Made by a program: the position numbers and the translations under genes
Source: Pseudomonadota bacterium
GTDB lineage: Bacteria; Pseudomonadota; Gammaproteobacteria; Steroidobacterales; Steroidobacteraceae
Direction of reading: 5' to 3'
DNA: 26,341 bases
Assembly: GCA_023433465.1 (NCBI GenBank)
Contig: JAEZCR010000073.1
Coordinates: 1 to 26,341, forward strand
Part shown: positions 16,529 through 24,009 of the stretch, in pieces
How positions within the stretch are numbered: position 1 is the first letter of the stretch
Layout: the number at the start of each line of letters is the position of its first letter
The notes under the pieces: generated by a model
Database searches by the model: none
The model's input: only the letters and a program-made list of their open reading frames with translations
Told to the model about the DNA's origin: nothing

Positions 16529-17265
16529 CGGGACGCGAGACGGCGCAGCCGTCGCAGCGCCCCCGCGACGAAGAACAACAGCGCCTCCCATGACAGCCAC
16601 GCGGAAATACGCAGTCGAGTGAACAGGGGGAGAGCGTCACGCACATACAGCGCATTGAACTGATGGTAACGCGCGTCTCCATCCGCGGCGATTTCGCGCA
16701 GCCCGAAGGATTCGAGCAGTCGACGGACGTCCGGATAGAGCTTTTGCGCGCCGTTAATGCAGGGCACGCGCTCCACCTCCACGTGCACGAGCTGCAGGCG
16801 ATCCGCGAGCGTTGTGGCCCCCGCCAACGCTTCGTAGGCCATGCCCTCGACGTCGATCCACAACGCGATTCGCGTGCCGCCTCGCTCGGGGAGAAACTCG
16901 TCGAGGCGCACGGTGGGCACCTCGATGACTTCCAGCAGCTCGGAAGCGACCACTGCCGGGTACAGCGAGCTTCGCCCGCGTTGCCAGTTCGTATTGGCAT
17001 AGTCGGCTCGACGCACGTGAAAGGGCAGGCGCGCCTCGCGGTCGGTGACGGCGCACGGAACGACCGTTATTCCCGCGAGCTCGAGCGCGCGGTTGGCGCG
17101 CATGGGCTCGAGGTTCAAGGGATTCGGCTCGAAAGCGAACACTGACGCACGCGGAGCGACTTGTGCGAATCGCAGCGCCTCGGTGCCGTCCATCGAGCCG
17201 ACGTCGCAGATGACGTCGGCTTCGAGCAACGGCAACAGCCGATCGAACAGCCGTGCGGTGTTCAT
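16525..17265 (-). CDS. FkbM-family methyltransferase
   Basis: The 246-residue protein matches FkbM-type O-methyltransferases, frequent decorators of polysaccharides and natural products. Motif I is ICDVGSMDGTEA (19-30), the next strand ends in FAFEPNP (43-49), and the family's late acidic motif appears as ALWIDVEGMAYEAL. The C-terminal 30 residues are hydrophobic and then arginine-rich (WLSWEALLFFVAGALRRLRR), which could form a membrane-associated helix. The ATG at 17265 overlaps the GT9 stop as ATGA; a GTG two codons earlier (17271) is the alternative. It is the last gene of the minus-strand unit and its stop overlaps the opposing glycosyltransferase. Confidence 0.87.
   Translation of the reverse strand: MNTARLFDRLLPLLEADVICDVGSMDGTEALRFAQVAPRASVFAFEPNPLNLEPMRANRALELAGITVVPCAVTDREARLPFHVRRADYANTNWQRGRSSLYPAVVASELLEVIEVPTVRLDEFLPERGGTRIALWIDVEGMAYEALAGATTLADRLQLVHVEVERVPCINGAQKLYPDVRRLLESFGLREIAADGDARYHQFNALYVRDALPLFTRLRISAWLSWEALLFFVAGALRRLRRLASR
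16539..16553 (+). terminator. Possible hairpin after the plus-strand operon
   Basis: GACGGC-GCA-GCCGTC forms a perfect 6-bp GC stem with a 3-base loop, starting 10 bases after the glycosyltransferase stop. There is no T run, and the bases also encode the arginine-rich C terminus of the converging FkbM protein. It may be chance in GC-rich DNA. Confidence 0.25.
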
Positions 17266-18314
17266 CCGCACTTCGCCACCTCGGGTCGGACCAGACGCAG
17301 AGCGTGCTCCAGCACCAGTGACGCGCTGTACCGTGTGAGGCAGCGGTTGTCACCGAACTTGCAGATCTGGAGTCCGCAGGGCCCGCAGGGCAGGTCCGAG
17401 GAATCGAGGCAGTCGCTCCAGCTCCCCTGCGGTGCCGACCAGTCGCGTCGGCTGTCGCTGAAGAGGGCGAGCGTGGGTGTGCCCTGTGTCCAGGCCATGT
17501 GCATGAGGCCCGAGTCTTCGGACAGCACGAGCCGCGCCCGCCTGACGATCGCGAAAGCTTCGAGCTGGTCTGCGCGGCCCGTGAGATCGATGCAGTGCTC
17601 GCCCAGGGCGGCGGAGATCTCTTTGGCCTTCGCGCGTTTCGAGGGCATGAGGAGCAGCACGATCTGGCTCCGCGGATGGCGTTCGATCCACAGTCGCGCG
17701 AACTCGATGTAGCTCGCGGTGGGCCAGGCGCGGGCCGGCGAAAAGCCGGCAGGGTTCAGCACGACGAGATCGAAGCCCGCTTTCCAGCCGTGCCGCACGA
17801 GCAGGGCGTCGATGTCCGGGCCGCCGCCGCGCAGCTCGAGCGCCGTGTCCATGCCGGTGTCGAAGCCGAGCGCCGCCGCGATGGTTCGTCGCGTGCGATC
17901 GCCGGCAGAGCGGGGAGAGAAGCGATCGAACGCAGACCAGGCCTCGGGCCGGATCGCGCGGCGCACGAAGTTGCTGATGCGACTATTCTGCAGGTCGAGC
18001 ACAACGTCGTAGCGGCGGGCCATGAGTGCGGGCGTATGGCGAAGCGCCGATAGCCAGGTGCGTGAGCGGCTGCGATCGCCTCCGAGCGCGACCACGCGGT
18101 CGAGGTGGGTCATCGCCTTCGGCACGGTCGCGACTTCTTCCCTCGTGAGCAGGTGCAGCTCGGCGTCGGGATAGCGGCGCCTGACGCCGAGTAGATAGGG
18201 AAGGGTTATCACGGTGTCACCGAGCGCCTGGAGCCGGATCGCGAGGATGCGCCGCGGTGCGGCCGCGTGCGGCCAGCGGCGTGCGGGGATGTCGTCCGCA
18301 ACGGAGTCCGTCAT
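17262..18314 (-). CDS. GT9-family glycosyltransferase (heptosyltransferase-like)
   Basis: The 350-residue protein resembles ADP-heptose:LPS heptosyltransferases of family GT9. It shows ILAIRLQALGDTVITLPYL near the N terminus, DVVLDLQNS, LNPAGFSPARAWP at the start of the donor domain, and LSEDSGLMHMAWTQGTPTLALF, the nucleotide-sugar site. A cysteine cluster (CGPCGLQIC then a fourth Cys six residues later) near the C terminus is common in this family. The donor sugar cannot be inferred. It sits in a run of ATGA-overlapping genes between the nucleotidyltransferase and the FkbM methyltransferase. Confidence 0.88.
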   Translation of the reverse strand: MTDSVADDIPARRWPHAAAPRRILAIRLQALGDTVITLPYLLGVRRRYPDAELHLLTREEVATVPKAMTHLDRVVALGGDRSRSRTWLSALRHTPALMARRYDVVLDLQNSRISNFVRRAIRPEAWSAFDRFSPRSAGDRTRRTIAAALGFDTGMDTALELRGGGPDIDALLVRHGWKAGFDLVVLNPAGFSPARAWPTASYIEFARLWIERHPRSQIVLLLMPSKRAKAKEISAALGEHCIDLTGRADQLEAFAIVRRARLVLSEDSGLMHMAWTQGTPTLALFSDSRRDWSAPQGSWSDCLDSSDLPCGPCGLQICKFGDNRCLTRYSASLVLEHALRLVRPEVAKCG

Positions 18315-19531
18315 TGCAGGGTCTGTCCTGCGAGCACCGTCGCGATGGTTTGTACGCGCGGCGGGCGTGACGTGGCCCAGCGGAGAATGCGCGTGAGGTG
18401 CGACTGGTCATACCAAGGTACCTGCCGGAGTGCCGGCTGATTGGCGATCGCGTCCGCGATCTCCGTCAGCTCATGGCGTTTTGGCAGCAGGCGACTGCGC
18501 GCGTACCGCAGCAGCTCGAGCGGCGTGCGTGACCATTCGTAACCCGGCAGTGCCGGGATGCTGAGATTGCTCCAGGACACTTCGGCGAGTTCGGGGCGTG
18601 CGCTGCGGTAACGCAGCAGCGCCGGGCAGGCCGCGCGAGCCGCCGCCAACGCATCCGCGGGGATCACGTCTGGAAAGTATCGCGCGACCATCTCCAGCAC
18701 CGGATACGTCCACCAGCCGTGTTCGCCACCGGCCGTGAGTTCTGACCACTCTCCGGGAGTGAGCCGCGGCGCCAGGCGCGCGAGATCGATGAGTTGCATG
18801 AAGCGCAGGGTGTTCGAGCGCATCCCGCCAGTCGCGTGCAGCAGCAAGTGGGAGAAGAGGGCGGCGTTGCTCGGATAAATATTCGTGCCGGGTTTCGCAT
18901 CGCGAGGCCACACGCGGAACGTGATGTCGACCAGTGAGTACGGCAGGTGCTCAGCGATTGCCTGATGCAGCTCGATCTTGAAAGAATTGTCCACGTGTTC
19001 GCCGAAATTGTTCGGCAAGGGCTGATCGACGGGGACGAATACGGTGTGACGATGCGTGGCATAACACTGCCGATAGCCCATGAACTGCAATGTTTCGGCG
19101 AGCGCCACGGCCTTCTCGGGTTCGACGAGGAGGTCGATGTCACTCATGGGACGAACACCCTCACAGTGCACGCCGAGCGCAAGGAGCGCTGAGCCCTTGA
19201 GCGGCACGACGGCAACGCCGCGTGCGCGCGTGACATCGTCCAGGCGCGCGAGTATTTCCCGGGCGCGCGCTTCGCGCAGGCCCATGTGCCGCTGCTGTTC
19301 GCCGAGGAACTTTCCCCAGGAATCCGGACCGCGCCAGCGCAGCCGCCCCGCGAATACTCCCGCGAGGCCGTGCATGATACAGACCGAGCGGGCGATGCCC
19401 CACTCGAAGTCATTCCATTCTGGAGCCGCTTCCTCTGGCGCGACGAGCTCGTGCACCAACCGATTGGTGACCGCGACAAGCGCCGCCTGGATGGTGGCGA
19501 ACGGTGGCAGATCTGGATGGACTTCGCTCAT
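18311..19531 (-). CDS. Nucleotidyltransferase-family protein (NTP_transf_5-like)
   Basis: The 406-residue protein resembles the uncharacterised nucleotidyltransferase family PF14907. The core is VVPLKGSALLALG (108-120) followed by RPMSDIDLLVEP (127-138), where Asp131 and Asp133 are the expected metal ligands. The rest is mostly helical. Members are found in HprK-related polysaccharide loci and in some lasso-peptide clusters; their true substrates are largely unknown. The ATG at 19531 overlaps the upstream radical SAM stop as ATGA. The open frame continues upstream to 19723 but only as shadow of that gene. It may transfer a nucleotide to a sugar, lipid or protein acceptor; this is not visible in sequence. 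Confidence 0.78.
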   Translation of the reverse strand: MSEVHPDLPPFATIQAALVAVTNRLVHELVAPEEAAPEWNDFEWGIARSVCIMHGLAGVFAGRLRWRGPDSWGKFLGEQQRHMGLREARAREILARLDDVTRARGVAVVPLKGSALLALGVHCEGVRPMSDIDLLVEPEKAVALAETLQFMGYRQCYATHRHTVFVPVDQPLPNNFGEHVDNSFKIELHQAIAEHLPYSLVDITFRVWPRDAKPGTNIYPSNAALFSHLLLHATGGMRSNTLRFMQLIDLARLAPRLTPGEWSELTAGGEHGWWTYPVLEMVARYFPDVIPADALAAARAACPALLRYRSARPELAEVSWSNLSIPALPGYEWSRTPLELLRYARSRLLPKRHELTEIADAIANQPALRQVPWYDQSHLTRILRWATSRPPRVQTIATVLAGQTLQ

Positions 19532-20907
19532 CGGCCTGACATCGAGATCATCTGCTCGCGGGCGCGACGTGCGGTGCCGAGGAGCTCTGCCGCCCGGGCG
19601 GGATTCGCGGCCTCGAGGCGGAAGGCCTCGACTTCGCTGCGCAGCCACTGATCCGCGAGCCTGTAGTAGTCCTTCCCGCGCCTCCCGCCGATCACGTAAT
19701 CGCGGTCGGAAGCCTCTGCCCACGCGAGCGGCAATGACAGGCGCCCGCGCACCTTGTCGAAGAACCCCGTGCCCTTGATCGGGTACGACACGGTGGTGAA
19801 GAAGACGTCCGGATCGCTGGCCTTCACATGTTCCACTGTCGCCTCGATGTCCTCGAGCTCCTCGCCTTCATATCCCCACATGAGAAACATTCCGACCTGG
19901 ATACCGTACTTTTTGGCGAGCTGACAGGATCGGCGCACCTGCTCGACGGTCACACCACGCTGCATGGCGTCGAGGATCTTCTGGCTGCCGCTCTCTGAGC
20001 CGATCCAGATTCGATAACAACCGAGCTCGCGCAGCAACCGTGCTGCGTCCTCGTTCTGCAGCCGGTCCGCGCGCGTGATCGTCTCGAAGGGTCGATGCAG
20101 GCCGCGGCGCTTCAGTTCCGCGTGGTAGGTGGCCATCCAGGGATGGCTGATGGTGAACACGTCGTCGGCGTACCAGACCTGGTCGGGTGAATAGCGCTCG
20201 ACGATCCACTGTACCTCGTCGGCGACGTTCGCCGGGCTGCGGCGGCGGTGCGTGAAGCCGAACACCGCGTGCGAGCACCAGTTGCAGCGATAAGGACAGC
20301 CGCGCGCGGTGATGAGATTGATGCTGCTCGCGCCGTGGTGAGTCTTCCAAGCTTCGAGATACAGGGCATGATCGATGGCTTCGCGGTCGGGCCAGGGCAG
20401 GGAATCGAGATCCGGCTCCTTGGGCCGCTCGGGCGTGCGCCGCAGTGCGCCATCGCCGTCGCGATATGCGATGCCGCGAATCGACGCGAGGTGACTTCGG
20501 CCGGGGCGTGCGAGCGCCGGCAATAGTTCGGCCAGCGTGTGCTCGCCCTCGCCGATCACGATGACATCGGCGCCGGCGTCGAGGTATTCCTCGCAGTAGT
20601 TGGCGCTTTCCGGTCCGCCGAGCACGACGGTCCAGTGGGCGCGCTTGGCGGCCCGCACGATCTCGAGCACCGAGCGGCGCGTCATCAGGTTCGTGTAGAT
20701 GCCGATGACGCCTCGCTCCCGTGCGAGGCGTTCGATGAGCGAACTGCGTTCCGCGAAGGTGCTGTCGAACACTTCGACGACGAAACCCGCACGCTTGAGG
20801 AAGGCGGAAAGGTACAGCAGGCCGAGCGGCGGATACGGCTTCATGATCTGCCGCTCCTTCTCATCCTCGGCGAGGAAGTATCCGTGAGTGAGAAGGATGT
20901 CCGGCAT
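19528..20907 (-). CDS. Cobalamin-binding-type radical SAM protein (first of pair)
   Basis: The 459-residue protein has an N-terminal B12-binding-like domain (about 1-135, with KPYPPLGLLYL at 23-33 and VVLGGPESANY at 94-104). The radical SAM core carries the [4Fe-4S] motif CPYRCNWC (Cys204, 208, 211). SSINLITARG precedes the cluster and VWYADDVFTISHPWM follows, as in BchE-type and related methylases and cyclases. No DxHxxG cobalamin-ligand motif is visible, as is common in this class. The reaction could be methylation of an unactivated carbon or a rearrangement. It begins 3 bp after its paralogue and overlaps the nucleotidyltransferase by 4 bp. Confidence 0.87.
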   Translation of the reverse strand: MPDILLTHGYFLAEDEKERQIMKPYPPLGLLYLSAFLKRAGFVVEVFDSTFAERSSLIERLARERGVIGIYTNLMTRRSVLEIVRAAKRAHWTVVLGGPESANYCEEYLDAGADVIVIGEGEHTLAELLPALARPGRSHLASIRGIAYRDGDGALRRTPERPKEPDLDSLPWPDREAIDHALYLEAWKTHHGASSINLITARGCPYRCNWCSHAVFGFTHRRRSPANVADEVQWIVERYSPDQVWYADDVFTISHPWMATYHAELKRRGLHRPFETITRADRLQNEDAARLLRELGCYRIWIGSESGSQKILDAMQRGVTVEQVRRSCQLAKKYGIQVGMFLMWGYEGEELEDIEATVEHVKASDPDVFFTTVSYPIKGTGFFDKVRGRLSLPLAWAEASDRDYVIGGRRGKDYYRLADQWLRSEVEAFRLEAANPARAAELLGTARRAREQMISMSGR

Positions 20908-20910
20908 GAC

Positions 20911-22344
20911 TCAACCGAGGGCGGGTGCGAGCGCGTTTTCTTGCGCGGCGCCGCTACGGAAGGCAGGTTCATCCGCGATGAGCCGCGTCCAGCGCTGCGC
21001 CACGGCCGGTGAATCCGGCTGAGTCACCTGGTCGTGCAGCAGGTTGCGGACCGCGCGATAGAACTCGGAAATGTAGGTGCCTGAAAACATCATCTCGAGA
21101 TCGCTGCTCTCGTGCCAATTCGTCTTCGGGCCGAGTTGTTCCTTGACCTGCTCGTAAAAGCGCGTTCCGGGCAGTGGATAGGACACGCTCACGCCCACGT
21201 CGTCCGGCCGGGTCTCGTCGACCAGGCGACGCGTCGCGAGAATGTCGTCGAGCTCCTCGCCGAGGTAGCCGAGCTGCAGGAAGAAGCCGACTCGAATGCC
21301 GGCGTCGCCCAGCGACTTGCGCGCCGCACGGATCTGTTCGACGGTCGTGCCCTTGTTCATCGCATCGAGGATCTTCTGGCTGCCGCTCTCGGCGCCCAGC
21401 CACACTTCGCGGCAGCCCGCGCGGCGCAGGGCTTCCGTCATGCGCGGGCTGACGAGGTCGGCGCGTAGCTGGATCGTGAACGGCACGCCACCGCCGCCGG
21501 CCTCGAGCGCCGCCGCGAAATCGTTCACCCAGTCGACGCGGAAGCCGAAGATGTCGTCGGCGAACCAGATGTGATCGGGACGGTAGTGACGGTGCAGGTA
21601 CAGCATTTCGGCGGCCGTCTCCGCCGCGGGACGTTGCAGGTACTGGTTGCCCCAGATGGGTTTCGCGCACCAGTTGCAACGGAACGAACACCCGCGCGAG
21701 GCGGCCATGTTGAGGCTGAAGTAGCCATGCGCGCGGCGCCAGACGCGCCGGTACTTCTCGATGTCGATGAGGTCCCACGCGGGCAAGGGTGCCAGCGCCG
21801 GAACGGGGAGCCGGGTCGATCCGTGCGACCGGTGTGTCTGCGATCCCGCGGTGAAACTGACGTCGGGCAATCCCTCGGCGAGCGCGGGCGCGGCCTGGTT
21901 GACGTCCGCGTTCAACCGGTCGATGAGCGCCATCAGCGAGGAAAGGGCTTCGCCATGCAACACGACGTCGGCGCCGGCGCCAAGATACTTGTCGGGCGCA
22001 TCCGACGCATCGGAGCCGGCGGCAATGAGCCGCGCGCCGCGCGCGCGGACGAGCCCGAGCATCTCGCAGCAGGCGCGGCGCATGCGCCCGAGGCACATCT
22101 TGCTGAGGAAATTGAAGTTGTCCTCGTAGAACAACACGAGTTGCGGGCGCATCACGTCGAGCTGCCGCTCGAACCGCGCGAGGTCCTCGGCGAGCATCGC
22201 GTCGAAGAAGGACACCTCGTGTCCCGCGGCGCGCAGCATGGAGGCGACCTGCAGCGTCGCGAGCGGTGGATAGGGCTTCGCGCGCTGCTGTTGCTTCTGG
22301 TCGAAGTTCAGGAAATAGGAATGGCAGACCAAGATCGAGAGCAT
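20911..22344 (-). CDS. Cobalamin-binding-type radical SAM protein (second of pair)
   Basis: The 477-residue protein shares domain order with its downstream neighbour: KPYPPLATLQVASML (23-37), a Rossmann-like B12 domain ending ADVVLHGEALSS, then the cluster motif CSFRCNWC (Cys219, 223, 226). Both carry ESGSQKILDAM and GEEL blocks in equivalent places, so they are an old tandem duplication. It is the first gene of the minus-strand unit. GGGAGGGA about ten bases before the ATG is the likely ribosome-binding site. The B12 domain is longer than in its paralogue and has LFYEDNFNFLSKMCLGRM where the partner has GIYTNLMTRR, hinting at different substrates. Confidence 0.87.
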   Translation of the reverse strand: MLSILVCHSYFLNFDQKQQQRAKPYPPLATLQVASMLRAAGHEVSFFDAMLAEDLARFERQLDVMRPQLVLFYEDNFNFLSKMCLGRMRRACCEMLGLVRARGARLIAAGSDASDAPDKYLGAGADVVLHGEALSSLMALIDRLNADVNQAAPALAEGLPDVSFTAGSQTHRSHGSTRLPVPALAPLPAWDLIDIEKYRRVWRRAHGYFSLNMAASRGCSFRCNWCAKPIWGNQYLQRPAAETAAEMLYLHRHYRPDHIWFADDIFGFRVDWVNDFAAALEAGGGGVPFTIQLRADLVSPRMTEALRRAGCREVWLGAESGSQKILDAMNKGTTVEQIRAARKSLGDAGIRVGFFLQLGYLGEELDDILATRRLVDETRPDDVGVSVSYPLPGTRFYEQVKEQLGPKTNWHESSDLEMMFSGTYISEFYRAVRNLLHDQVTQPDSPAVAQRWTRLIADEPAFRSGAAQENALAPALG

Positions 22345-22626
22345 GCCGTCGGTATCCCTCCCGCAGTTTCGAGGTGAGTGTCGCCCCTCGATTGCCCGGT
22401 TCCCATCGCGAGGATCAAACTATTCGCCCGGCTGATCGCCCTGGCTATCCATTTCAACACGCATGGCGTATCGGACTACGCCGTGTGCCGGCGCGACGTC
22501 GCTCGGTGCCGACATCGTCGAGGTGGCAGGAGGTGTGCTAGGGAGTTGACGCGTTGCGGCTGGTGAGTACCGGGCGGAGGCTCGCCGGTTCCCGCGCCGG
22601 GGCCCGGCACTGCTAAAGTGCGGCCC
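22345..22626. promoter_or_regulatory. Divergent intergenic region, presumed promoters
   Basis: This 282-bp gap separates the radical SAM operon (minus) from the LysE-type exporter (plus). It includes the ribosome-binding site at 22355-22362 for the minus-strand gene. Short open frames here look like random arginine-rich sequence. I see no riboswitch-like conserved box, although a cobalamin riboswitch would be a fair question, and no clear promoter elements. Confidence 0.35.
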
Positions 22627-23259
22627 ATGCTCGGCATCCACCATTACTGGCTTTTCATCGCGACCGCGGTCGTCCTGGTTCTGACTCCCGGCCAGGACAC
22701 GTTTTTCATCCTCGGGCGCAGTCTGGCGGGCGGGCGCCGGGAGGGAATCGCCGCGGCGCTCGGAATCACGGCGGGCAGCATCGTTCATACACTGCTGGCG
22801 GCCCTGGGGCTCTCGGCGCTGCTCGCTACGTCCCCCTACGCGTTCATGGCCGTCAAATTCGCGGGCGCGGCCTATCTCATCTACATCGGGGGACGCGCGC
22901 TGCTGACCCGGGCCTCGGGGCTGCCGGGTGAAAACGGTGGCAAGGGCGCCGACGGCTGGTGGTGCGCTTTCCGGCAGGGCGTCATCACCAACATCCTGAA
23001 TCCCAAGGTCGCGTTGTTCTTCCTCGCGCTGATGCCGCAGTTCATCAGCGCCACGAGCGACACCAAAGTGGCCGCGTTCCTCGTGCTCGGCATCTCGTTC
23101 ATGGCGCTCGGCCTCGTGTGGACGGTGATTCTCGCCGTGGCCGCGGCCAGCCTGCGAGGCATCTTCCTGCGCCGTCCCTCGATGGCGAATGTGCTGAACA
23201 AGGTCGCGGGCTCGATGTTCATCGGCCTCGGCCTGAGACTCGCGACCGCGAGGCAGTGA
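22627..23259 (+). CDS. LysE/RhtB-family amino-acid exporter
   Basis: The 210-residue membrane protein matches LysE/RhtB exporters. The N-terminal helix ends in LTPGQDTFFILGRSLAGG (19-36), the family's signature loop, followed by GITAGSIVHTLLAALGLS. QGVITNILNPKVALFFLALMPQF is the second hallmark. About six membrane helices are visible. These proteins export amino acids or small amines; the substrate is unknown. ATG 22627 is preferred; GTG 22618 is in frame three codons earlier, and neither has a strong ribosome-binding site. It is the first gene of an apparent operon with the HD protein, 7 bp downstream. Confidence 0.88.
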   Translation: MLGIHHYWLFIATAVVLVLTPGQDTFFILGRSLAGGRREGIAAALGITAGSIVHTLLAALGLSALLATSPYAFMAVKFAGAAYLIYIGGRALLTRASGLPGENGGKGADGWWCAFRQGVITNILNPKVALFFLALMPQFISATSDTKVAAFLVLGISFMALGLVWTVILAVAAASLRGIFLRRPSMANVLNKVAGSMFIGLGLRLATARQ

Positions 23260-23266
23260 ACGTGCC

Positions 23267-24001
23267 ATGGACACGCGCGACGAGGATTGGCCCCAGGCGA
23301 ATCGCAAGCGGCTGATCCTGCCGCAGCCCATCGCGCGCATCGGCACGGACCTGCCCGACATCGAGGCGCAGCTCTTCGAGGAAAACGAGCGCGGCGCGGT
23401 GTTCATGATGGGCGACAACCCGGCGCTGCCGCGCATGCCCGCCACGCCCAAACTACTCGATTTCTATCTGCTGCGCTTCGGACCGATGGCGCGCCGTCAT
23501 CACTTCCTCTCGGCGAAACTCGCGCTCGAGGCCGGGCTCGACGAAAAGGTCGTCCTGGCGTGTTTCCTTCACGACATCGCCAATGGCGCGTTGATCCGCG
23601 TCGACCACGGCTACTGGGGCGCGCAACTCATCGCCCCGTACGTGGACGAGGAGGTCGCGTGGGCCGTGCGTTACCACCAGCCGCTGCGTTACTTCGCCGA
23701 CGAATCCGCCGGCTACGAATATCCGGCCGCCTACCGGCAGTTCTTCGGCGAGGATTACCAGCCGCCCGAATACATAAGAAAAGCTCATGACGAGGCAAGG
23801 AATCACAGGTGGTACATGACCGCGCGCCAGGTCACCATCTTCGACACTTATGCATTCGAGCCAGGACCCGAAATCGACCCACGCATGTTCGAAGACATCA
23901 TCGGCCGGCATTTCCGGCAGCCGAAGGAAGGCCTCGGATTCGACGGATCGCCGGTTGCGCACATGTGGCGGACAATGATCTGGCCTAATAACTTTCTGTA
24001 G
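23267..24001 (+). CDS. HD-domain metalloprotein (hydrolase or HD-type oxygenase)
   Basis: The 244-residue protein shows an HD-fold ligand set: His78 or His79 (RRHHF), His102-Asp103 (FLHDIANG), His114 (VDHGYWG), His137 (VRYHQPL) and Asp193 (QVTIFDTYAF). Six ligands with an extra pair of histidines between HD and the final Asp suit a two-metal centre, as in diiron HD oxygenases such as PhnZ and myo-inositol oxygenase, or two-metal HD phosphohydrolases. It is soluble with no signal peptide. Its product and substrate are unknown. The gene follows LysE by 7 bp and precedes the AlkC-type gene by 8 bp. Confidence 0.72.
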   Translation: MDTRDEDWPQANRKRLILPQPIARIGTDLPDIEAQLFEENERGAVFMMGDNPALPRMPATPKLLDFYLLRFGPMARRHHFLSAKLALEAGLDEKVVLACFLHDIANGALIRVDHGYWGAQLIAPYVDEEVAWAVRYHQPLRYFADESAGYEYPAAYRQFFGEDYQPPEYIRKAHDEARNHRWYMTARQVTIFDTYAFEPGPEIDPRMFEDIIGRHFRQPKEGLGFDGSPVAHMWRTMIWPNNFL

Positions 24002-24009
24002 GCGCGTCC

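Noticed and set aside
22378..22566. 62-codon plus-strand frame as a hidden precursor peptide beside the radical SAM genes
   Set aside because: Random Arg/Cys-rich sequence with no leader-like pattern or ribosome-binding site.
22345..22626. Cobalamin riboswitch before the B12-type radical SAM operon
   Set aside because: I could not find the conserved B12-box-like sequence on the minus strand; a covariance-model search would decide.
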